DNA from: DATKMS01 sp041497995
GTDB lineage: Bacteria > Desulfobacterota > Binatia > HRBIN30
Length of the DNA: 11,671 bases
Reading direction: 5' to 3'
NCBI GenBank assembly: GCA_041497995.1
Contig: JBGQHM010000209.1
Location: forward strand, 1 to 11,671
The position numbers were made by a program, and so were the translations under genes. Each line of letters starts with the position of its first letter. Position 1 is the stretch's first letter. Below the pieces are notes generated by a model, which was not told where the DNA came from, made no database searches, and saw only the letters and a list, made by a program, of their open reading frames with translations. Positions 6,879 through 11,671 of this stretch are shown here, in pieces.

Positions 6879-7924
6879 GCGCCAGCGCCCGCCTCCGCAC
6901 GCCATCCGCCAGGCGCAGGGACATCCAGCGTCCCCCCCTGTGCGCCCGACGCGTACGCCAAACTGAGCAGCAGCAGGCACCACTCCGCCTCGGTCTGATT
7001 CGTACCGCGCACCGCGGGCTCGTCGAGCTCGCGACGGAACGAATCAATCACCCCGGCGAACCACTCGGGATGATGCGAGCCGGCCGACAACGCCGTCGAC
7101 AATCGTTGCACATGCTCAGCGCGTTTGCCGCGAATCACGAGTCGATCGTCGTCGACGAGCAACTCGCCCTCGTTCCCCGTGACACGCCAGCGCGTGCGGC
7201 GCTCAGCCGCCGCCCAAGTCAATCGGATCTCGCCGGTCAGCGATGGAAAGTCCACGGTGCACGCGGCGGTATCCTCGACCTCCGCATCGACGTAGCGCCG
7301 GCGCTCCAGACTGGCGTGAATCCGCTGCGGCGGCTCGTTGGCCAGCGCCAGCATCATATAGAAGGCGTGCCAGCCATGGTCCACAAGGATGCCGCCACCC
7401 GCGACGGCGGCATGCACGCGCCAGTTGTCGCCGGTCGCTGCCGCGCAGCCGTTCCGTTCGGTATCAAAGGAAATTGCGGTGAGAACGCCGAGCGCGCCTT
7501 CGGCGACAACTCGCTGTACGGCGCGAAACGCTTCCGAGTACTTCCAGTTGTGCACCGTGTGCAGCACGATGCCCGCGCCGCGCACCGCGGGTTGTATCGC
7601 GCGGTAGTCCTGCAGCGACGCAGTCAGGGGCTTCTCACAGAGGACGTGCACGCCGGCCTGTGCCGCGGCCGCGATCAGCGGCGCATGCAGCGATGGCGGC
7701 GCCGCAATGTCAACGAAGTCGAGCCGCTCGCAGCGCAGCAGCTCGTCGGCACTGGCGTAGGTGCGGACGCCGGGTTGCAGCGACTCGGCGAGCGCTCGAC
7801 GCTGCGCGTCGGGATCGCTCACGGCGACGATCTCGAAGTCTGACTGTTCGCGCCACCCTGGCAGGTGTCCGTTGGCCGCGACGTTGCCGAAGCCGATGAT
7901 GGCGCCGTGGCGCAGCGCCCTCAT
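6875..7924 (-). CDS. Gfo/Idh/MocA family NAD(P)-dependent oxidoreductase
   Basis: At 349 residues it has the usual family length. The N-terminal Rossmann fold has a glycine motif GFGNVA at 11-16. The conserved EKP of the family is at 97-99 and carries the usual catalytic-region lysine (K98). The C-terminal alpha/beta domain has GGGILVDHGWH at 176-186, matching the family's GGGxxxDxGxH motif with D182 and H186 near the substrate. The family oxidises or reduces hydroxyl groups of sugars, inositols and related polyols. Its place directly after an aminotransferase and before a phosphatidyltransferase suggests that it makes a keto group to be aminated, or works on the head group itself. It overlaps both neighbours by ATGA (7921-7924 upstream, 6875-6878 downstream). 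Substrate is unknown. Confidence 0.9.
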   Translation of the reverse strand: MRALRHGAIIGFGNVAANGHLPGWREQSDFEIVAVSDPDAQRRALAESLQPGVRTYASADELLRCERLDFVDIAAPPSLHAPLIAAAAQAGVHVLCEKPLTASLQDYRAIQPAVRGAGIVLHTVHNWKYSEAFRAVQRVVAEGALGVLTAISFDTERNGCAAATGDNWRVHAAVAGGGILVDHGWHAFYMMLALANEPPQRIHASLERRRYVDAEVEDTAACTVDFPSLTGEIRLTWAAAERRTRWRVTGNEGELLVDDDRLVIRGKRAEHVQRLSTALSAGSHHPEWFAGVIDSFRRELDEPAVRGTNQTEAEWCLLLLSLAYASGAQGGTLDVPAPGGWRAEAGAGA

Positions 7925-9276
7925 TGACGATAGCTGCCTGCGCGCGCCACCTCGGCGAAGACCTCATCGAGGATCGCCACGCCGTCACGCGCCTCGGTTT
8001 CCGTCAGAATGAGCGGGGGATTGATCCGCATGCGCGAGAAGTAACCCATCAGCAACAGCCCGCGTCGGAGCGCGCCCAGAAAGATCTGCTCGCTGACTGC
8101 GGACGCGAGCGGCTCCTTGGTGGAACGGTCCTTCACCAGATCGAGCCCGATCAACAGCCCCGCCCCGCGCACGTCGCCGATGAACTCGTACTTGTCTTGC
8201 AAACGGCGCAGCTCGTGCAGCAGCACCGCGCCGACGCGCTCGGCGTTGTCGACCAGCTCTTCGTCGATGATCGTCTCGAGCGTCGTCAGCGCCGCCGCCG
8301 CACCGAGCGGGTTGCCACCGTAGCTCGACGACGACGAGCTCGGCTTGGCGAAGGGCAATGATGCGGTGATCTCATCCGTCGAGATCAGGCCGGTCACCGG
8401 GAAGCCGCAGCCAAAGCCTTTACCGATCGTCATGACGTCGGGCTCGGTGTTGGTATGGTCGCAGCCGAACATGGTGCCGGTGCGGCCGAAGCCGGTGATC
8501 ATCTCATCGGCGATGAGCAGGGCCTCGTTCTCGCGCGCAATCTCGGCGACGCCGGGCAAGAACTCGGGGGGTGGAACGACATTGCCGGCCGTGCCTTGGA
8601 TCGGCTCGATGATGATCGCGGCAATCAGGCCCGCCGTCGTCGTCTTCAACGACTGCCGGATGAAGTCGAGGCAGAACATCCCGCAGTCGGGATACTTCAA
8701 CTTGAACGGGCAGCGGTAGCAGTCGGCGTACGGCACCAGGTGTGTGCCGGGCGCCAGCGGACCCCACTTCTGTTTCCACTCGTCGCCGATCAAGCCCATC
8801 ACGCCGCCGGTTTTGCCGTGGAACCCGCCCCAGAATCCAACGACCTCGTGTTTCTTGGTGTACGACTTGGCGAGACGGATTGCCGCCTCGACGGCTTCGG
8901 CACCACCGCTGTACAACTGGGTCCGCTTCAGCGCACCGGGCGCCAATTCGGCGAGCAGTTTGAGCAGCGCCAGCCGGGGCTCGGTCGTGAAGCTGCCGAC
9001 CGCGAGCCGCTCGATCTGGTTCACAAGGCCGCGCACGAAGCGTGGGTGCGAATGTCCGAGGCTGGCGACCGCCACACCGGCAAAGAAGTCGAGGTACTCG
9101 TTGCCATCGGCATCGACGAGCGTGCACCCGCGGCCCTCAACCATCGCCAGCTGCGACAGCTGCGCGATGCGTTGCAGTCCGGGCGCGATCAACCCGCTTT
9201 CAGCTTCGACGAGAGCCCGTGACTTCGGCCCAGGTATGGTTGCGCGGGCCGGCGCTTTCTTGGACGCAGCTTTCAC
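7921..9276 (-). CDS. Class III PLP-dependent aminotransferase (GabT-like)
   Basis: The 451-residue protein is complete. It shows SGGAEAVEAA at 123-132 (PLP phosphate binding), IIEPIQG at 222-228, the DEMITGFGRTG segment with D257 contacting the PLP ring nitrogen, and the PLP-binding lysine K286 in TIGKGFGCGFP. A Cys cluster, C186-x2-C189-x8-C198-x3-C202, lies in an insertion also known from GabT-like enzymes, where some relatives hold an iron-sulphur cluster. A run of six Ser (313-318) precedes YGGNPLG. The first ~20 residues are basic and Ala-rich and may be disordered. The start codon is GTG at 9276 and shares GTGA with the stop of the ATP-grasp gene. Class III enzymes transfer amino groups to terminal aldehydes or ketones; the operon context suggests amination of a sugar, polyol or cyclitol-derived carbonyl rather than GABA catabolism, but this is inference. 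Confidence 0.92.
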   Translation of the reverse strand: MKAASKKAPARATIPGPKSRALVEAESGLIAPGLQRIAQLSQLAMVEGRGCTLVDADGNEYLDFFAGVAVASLGHSHPRFVRGLVNQIERLAVGSFTTEPRLALLKLLAELAPGALKRTQLYSGGAEAVEAAIRLAKSYTKKHEVVGFWGGFHGKTGGVMGLIGDEWKQKWGPLAPGTHLVPYADCYRCPFKLKYPDCGMFCLDFIRQSLKTTTAGLIAAIIIEPIQGTAGNVVPPPEFLPGVAEIARENEALLIADEMITGFGRTGTMFGCDHTNTEPDVMTIGKGFGCGFPVTGLISTDEITASLPFAKPSSSSSSYGGNPLGAAAALTTLETIIDEELVDNAERVGAVLLHELRRLQDKYEFIGDVRGAGLLIGLDLVKDRSTKEPLASAVSEQIFLGALRRGLLLMGYFSRMRINPPLILTETEARDGVAILDEVFAEVARAGSYRQ

Positions 9277-10091
9277 CTGTCTCTCGCAGTTTGTTGCGCA
9301 AGTAAGTAACCGGCAATTTCCCCGGCCGCCTCAGAGCGGCAGGGAGCGTAGCTGGGCCAATCATTCAAGTCAATTAGGGTTACCGCGCCGCTGACGGCGA
9401 GGACACAATCGCCACCGTAGACTTCTACGTTCAGCACGCGCGCCGCCTCCTGACCGAGCGCATCGATGCGCTGTAGCGTCTCGGGGACGAGCGCACTGCC
9501 GTCCCGCGGAGGAACTCCGTGAAAGAAGCGTCCGCGCACCGCGTAGAACTTCAGCACGGTTCCCGGCACGTGTCGCTGCAACACGGCGCGCTCGACACGC
9601 CGCGCGTGGAAGCGCTGCAACGCCGCACACGCTGCCGCAACGCTGTCGACGAAGACGACGTCGTCGCTTTCCGTCGCGTGCACGTCGCCCCGCTTCACCC
9701 ACGCACCGCCCTCGGCAATCCACGCCGGGAGCTGCGGCGCCGGTGCGGTCTCCACCAGGACGCTTTCCGGAAAGGGCGTCCCAGCCTGCACCAAGGCCGG
9801 CACCGTACGGTGACGTTGGCAGTTCAGGATGCCGGCGGGGCGGTTGATGATGCGCACGCCACGCGCCTCCCAACGCTGCATGCGCTCGAGCGCGCGCGGT
9901 CCTTGGCACATCGCGAACACGACAGTGTCCGTCGCCGGTTCCGGCCAGCGTTCGTCATCGCCGGCGATCACCGCAACGGTATGCCCACGCTGCCGCAACT
10001 CATCCCCCACGAGATGCAGGATCGCGCTATCGTCCGCGACCTTGCCAGGTGAGAAGACGGGCTCACGCGTGATGCCGAAAAACGTGCTCAT
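9273..10091 (-). CDS. ATP-grasp-fold ligase or kinase of unknown substrate
   Basis: This 272-residue protein looks like a compact ATP-grasp enzyme of the RimK/ITPK type. An N-terminal domain ends at IINRPAGILNCQRHRT (81-96), the position of the N-x-P...R/K segment before the ATP-binding domain. K133 in AWVKRGD and the LQRHVPGTVLKFYAVRG stretch at 171-187 (K181) fit the nucleotide-binding strands. D228 and D241-x-N243 in TLIDLNDWPSY fit the metal-binding end of the fold. Such proteins activate a carboxylate as an acyl-phosphate for ligation to an amine, or in the inositol-phosphate kinase branch phosphorylate a cyclitol. Either would suit a head-group pathway. It starts at the ATG at 10091 within an ATGA shared with the nucleotidyltransferase stop, and its own stop overlaps the aminotransferase start. 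The fold is probable from motifs only; I do not recognise a named family. Confidence 0.75.
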   Translation of the reverse strand: MSTFFGITREPVFSPGKVADDSAILHLVGDELRQRGHTVAVIAGDDERWPEPATDTVVFAMCQGPRALERMQRWEARGVRIINRPAGILNCQRHRTVPALVQAGTPFPESVLVETAPAPQLPAWIAEGGAWVKRGDVHATESDDVVFVDSVAAACAALQRFHARRVERAVLQRHVPGTVLKFYAVRGRFFHGVPPRDGSALVPETLQRIDALGQEAARVLNVEVYGGDCVLAVSGAVTLIDLNDWPSYAPCRSEAAGEIAGYLLAQQTARDR

Positions 10092-10792
10092 GCGGCAAAC
10101 CCACTGCGAACGAAGGCTTCGGCTACGGCGAGGTCACCCGGGCGATCAACGTCCACCGTCTTCGGCACGGGCTCACCGTACAGTCGGTAGCCGCTGGCGA
10201 GCAGGTGGCCGAGGAACTCGCGCAGCGCAGTGAAGCGCTGCGCACGTGCCGTGGGAATCTCGCGGAAGATGAGCGGGTCGAACACGTAAAAGCCGGCGGT
10301 CACCCATCCACTGTTGCACGCAGGTGGTCCCATCGCTGTGATCTCGCCGCCGCTTCCCAGCGCAACACACAGCGGCTTCTCGTCATCGACGAAACTGTTG
10401 ACCGCCAGCACGCCGTCCGCGGCGCGCCGCACAGCGGCGGCGACAAACTCCCGCAACGCGGCCGGCGCGAACACGGCGTCGACCGTCAGCAATACGAACG
10501 GTTCCGCGCCGAGCAGGGGACTGAGCGTGAAGAGGCTCTCCATCGAGCTCGGGGTGGTGCGTCGGATGAACTCGAACCGTACGCCCGGCCACGCGCGCCG
10601 GCAGTGCTCTTCGATGCCGCGTGATTGCTCATTCACGATACACGCCACCTCGCTCACGCCGGCGTCGCGGATCGCCGCGAGTGCGTAGTCGATCAGCGGC
10701 CTACCCGCGACCGGCACCAATGGTTTCGGTTGCGTGAAGCCGGCGTCGCGGAGGCGCTCTCCGAGGCCGGCAGCAATGATCCCCGCCTTCAT
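10088..10792 (-). CDS. Sugar-phosphate-type nucleotidyltransferase (NTP transferase domain)
   Basis: A complete 234-residue GT-A-like nucleotidyltransferase. AAGLGERL at 7-14 is the nucleotide-binding loop, QPKPLVPVAGRPL at 21-33 carries the conserved lysine, LLTVDAVF at 101-108 holds the first metal-binding Asp (D105), and DVDRPGDLAVAE at 214-225 the second. The length is that of cytidylyl- and uridylyltransferases acting on sugar, inositol or polyol phosphates (IspD, TagF-type and IPCT-like), so the product is likely an NDP-polyol or NDP-sugar. The frame runs open to 11056, but homology starts at ATG 10792, which forms an ATGA overlap with the HAD gene stop. It probably supplies the activated head group used by the downstream phosphatidyltransferase fusion, whose own nucleotidyltransferase half is degenerate. 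Confidence 0.9.
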   Translation of the reverse strand: MKAGIIAAGLGERLRDAGFTQPKPLVPVAGRPLIDYALAAIRDAGVSEVACIVNEQSRGIEEHCRRAWPGVRFEFIRRTTPSSMESLFTLSPLLGAEPFVLLTVDAVFAPAALREFVAAAVRRAADGVLAVNSFVDDEKPLCVALGSGGEITAMGPPACNSGWVTAGFYVFDPLIFREIPTARAQRFTALREFLGHLLASGYRLYGEPVPKTVDVDRPGDLAVAEAFVRSGFAA

Positions 10793-11469
10793 TCGATGAC
10801 CGCTTCGACGTCTGCTAGCTGACGCAAGCGGACGTCGACTAGCTCCGGTGCGGGACACGGCGGCGCGACCGCGCCGACGAGCCATGCGCTCCGCAATCCA
10901 GCCGCGCGCGCCGCGACCACGTCCTTCTCGAACGAGTCGCCGACGTACAACGTCTCGGCCGGAGCGCATCCGAGGCCGCGGATCGCCAGCGCAAAGATCG
11001 CCGGGTCGGGCTTGCTTACACCCACTCGGTTCGAATCGATCACCACACTGAGCCACGGACCGATATCCGCGTCGTCGAGAATGCGGTCGACGTTCCCGTA
11101 GAAGTTGGAGATCACACCGAGCGCGACACGATGGCGCAAACGGTCGAGCACTGCGCGACTCTCCGCCAGAGCGGCACGTGAACGCGCGACGAACATCTCG
11201 ATGATACGCGCCGCTAGCGCCCGGTCATCCACCTCGAGATGCTCCAGCTGGCGGGCGACGTGGAAGTCGATCAAGGCCTGCAGATCCATCGTCGCGACGC
11301 GCCGGTCGGCATACCCGCAGCGCGTCGCATGATCGAAGGCCGCACGGAAGCGCTCGAAGGGCAGCACCAGGCCCGCCTCACTGTACAGCTGCTCAAAGCG
11401 CGGCAGCCAGTGACTGCCCGGCCCGTCGAGGGTACCACCGTAGTCGAAGCATACCGCGCGCAGCTTCAT
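10789..11469 (-). CDS. HAD-superfamily hydrolase with altered motif I
   Basis: This 226-residue protein with an alpha-helical cap is of HAD-IA type. Motif I is FDYGGTLD (D9 nucleophile, T13), motif II is VISNFYGN (S121), motif III is K153 in GVSKPDP, and motif IV is VGDSFEKD (D178, D183). The second Asp of the usual DxDxT is replaced by Gly (D-Y-G-G-T), which is unusual for a phosphatase. The ATG at 11469 puts the nucleophile at residue 9 as expected; an in-frame extension to 11580 runs through the promoter region and has no HAD-like sequence. It is the first gene of the operon and no strong Shine-Dalgarno precedes it. A phosphatase or phosphomutase step on a polyol or sugar phosphate is the most likely role in this context, but substrate is unknown. 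Confidence 0.88.
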   Translation of the reverse strand: MKLRAVCFDYGGTLDGPGSHWLPRFEQLYSEAGLVLPFERFRAAFDHATRCGYADRRVATMDLQALIDFHVARQLEHLEVDDRALAARIIEMFVARSRAALAESRAVLDRLRHRVALGVISNFYGNVDRILDDADIGPWLSVVIDSNRVGVSKPDPAIFALAIRGLGCAPAETLYVGDSFEKDVVAARAAGLRSAWLVGAVAPPCPAPELVDVRLRQLADVEAVIE

Positions 11470-11477
11470 CGCCAGGG

Positions 11478-11506
11478 ATGTAAGCAGGCCGCAAATGCGC
11501 GGGCAA
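11478..11506 (-). promoter_or_regulatory. Candidate promoter of the minus-strand operon
   Basis: On the minus strand, TTGCCC (11501-11506) and TTACAT (11478-11483) are separated by 17 nt. The -10 box ends only 8 nt before the HAD start codon, so the transcript would be leaderless or nearly so, which fits the absence of a Shine-Dalgarno sequence. Both boxes are partial matches to a sigma70 consensus, so this is weak. Confidence 0.2.
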
Positions 11507-11551
11507 CCGGACACCGTTGAGTAGGAAATGAACTGGGCCTTCCGATTTCGC

Positions 11552-11580
11552 TTGACTGGGAGTGCTGTCCCGCCCACCAT
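11552..11580 (+). promoter_or_regulatory. Candidate sigma70-type promoter for the secreted-protein gene
   Basis: TTGACT at 11552-11557 is close to the -35 consensus TTGACA. After 17 nt it is followed by CACCAT at 11575-11580, a poor -10. Transcription would begin around 11587 and give a leader of about 28 nt. The good -35 and spacing are the support; the -10 is the weakness. Confidence 0.35.
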
Positions 11581-11603
11581 TGCGCAAATCTTGTTCTGAC
11601 AAA

Positions 11604-11610
11604 GGGAGGA
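11604..11610 (+). promoter_or_regulatory. Strong ribosome-binding site (GGGAGGA)
   Basis: GGGAGGA lies 4 nt before the ATG at 11615 (core GGAGG with 5-nt spacing) and is the best Shine-Dalgarno in the window. It fixes the start of the gene running off the right edge and suggests high expression. Confidence 0.7.
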
Positions 11611-11614
11611 ACTT

Positions 11615-11671
11615 ATGGCTCGAACGATGGCGTTGGTAGCTTCAGGTGTGTTAGCGCTCTCAGCCGTTCTC
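11615..11671 (+). CDS. Start of a probable exported protein, 3' end missing
   Basis: Nineteen codons are present before the window ends. The peptide begins MART and continues with a hydrophobic run rich in Ala, Val and Leu, which looks like the h-region of a signal peptide with a single Arg as the basic n-region. A strong Shine-Dalgarno and a plausible promoter precede it. It is transcribed divergently from the lipid operon across a 145-bp region. No function can be given. Confidence 0.6.
   Translation, partial: MARTMALVASGVLALSAVL

Noticed and set aside
6842..7843. Plus-strand open frame of 333 codons over the oxidoreductase gene
   Set aside because: It is antisense to a gene with clear Rossmann, EKP and GGGxxxDxGxH motifs, and its translation shows no family features.
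8455..9222. Plus-strand open frame of 255 codons over the aminotransferase gene
   Set aside because: It is antisense to a well-supported PLP enzyme; codon composition of the + frame mirrors the real gene.
9519..10052. Plus-strand open frame of 177 codons over the ATP-grasp gene
   Set aside because: It is His- and Arg-rich without motifs and antisense to a frame fixed on both sides by 4-nt overlaps.
10793..11056. N-terminal extension of the nucleotidyltransferase by 88 residues
   Set aside because: It is Arg-rich, lies over the HAD coding sequence and precedes the normal MKAGIIAAG start, which has its own ATGA overlap.
3658..11469. A standard O-antigen or capsule sugar cluster
   Set aside because: It lacks a flippase, a polymerase, dTDP/UDP-sugar dehydratases and several glycosyltransferases; the CDP-alcohol phosphatidyltransferase with hpnK and hpnL fits a lipid product better.
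11470..11580. 37-residue N-terminal extension of the HAD protein
   Set aside because: It would move the nucleophile from residue 9 to 46, has no HAD similarity and crosses the divergent promoter region.
1..11671. Mobile element, defence system or integration site
   Set aside because: No transposase, integrase, nuclease, toxin-antitoxin pair, terminal inverted repeats or tRNA-associated direct repeats were seen.

Overview
The window is high-GC bacterial DNA with dense coding and almost no intergenic space. No rRNA, tRNA, CRISPR array or insertion sequence is visible. Two hints point to a deltaproteobacteria-like soil or groundwater lineage, such as Binatota/Desulfobacterota or Myxococcota relatives. 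One is a large Cys-rich, presumably secreted, repeat protein. The other is a pair of hopanoid-associated genes, hpnK and hpnL. This placement is an inference from gene content, not a phylogenetic result.

Layout. Positions 1-2727 (+) carry the 3' part of a long surface/secreted protein with four tandem Cys-rich units of about 55 residues, a FAM171/CILP/ZU5-like beta domain and several carboxypeptidase-regulatory-like domains. A hairpin at 2751-2781 follows it. Next, on the + strand, is a short GT-B-fold protein (2812-3666), which converges on and overlaps the end of hpnK by 9 bp. From 3658 to 11469 everything is on the minus strand, and transcription runs from high to low coordinates: HAD hydrolase, nucleotidyltransferase, ATP-grasp protein, class III aminotransferase, Gfo/Idh/MocA oxidoreductase, a fusion of a degenerate nucleotidyltransferase with a CDP-alcohol phosphatidyltransferase, then (after an 85-nt gap) hpnL and hpnK. 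A 145-bp divergent promoter region (11470-11614) separates the HAD gene from the first 19 codons of a + strand gene with a signal-peptide-like start.

The main result is the minus-strand operon. Its first six genes are joined by five consecutive 4-nt stop/start overlaps (four ATGA, one GTGA), so they are very likely translated together and work in one pathway. The enzyme set comprises a phosphohydrolase, a sugar-phosphate-type nucleotidyltransferase, a dehydrogenase, an aminotransferase, an ATP-dependent ligase or kinase, and a CDP-alcohol phosphotransferase. This is what would be expected for making an amino-modified polyol, sugar or cyclitol head group, activating it with a nucleotide and attaching it to a lipid through a phosphodiester. 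HpnK (a deacetylase-family protein) and HpnL (a membrane protein) at the end of the operon connect the product to hopanoids or the outer membrane. The head-group structure is not known from the sequence; the pathway is a hypothesis.
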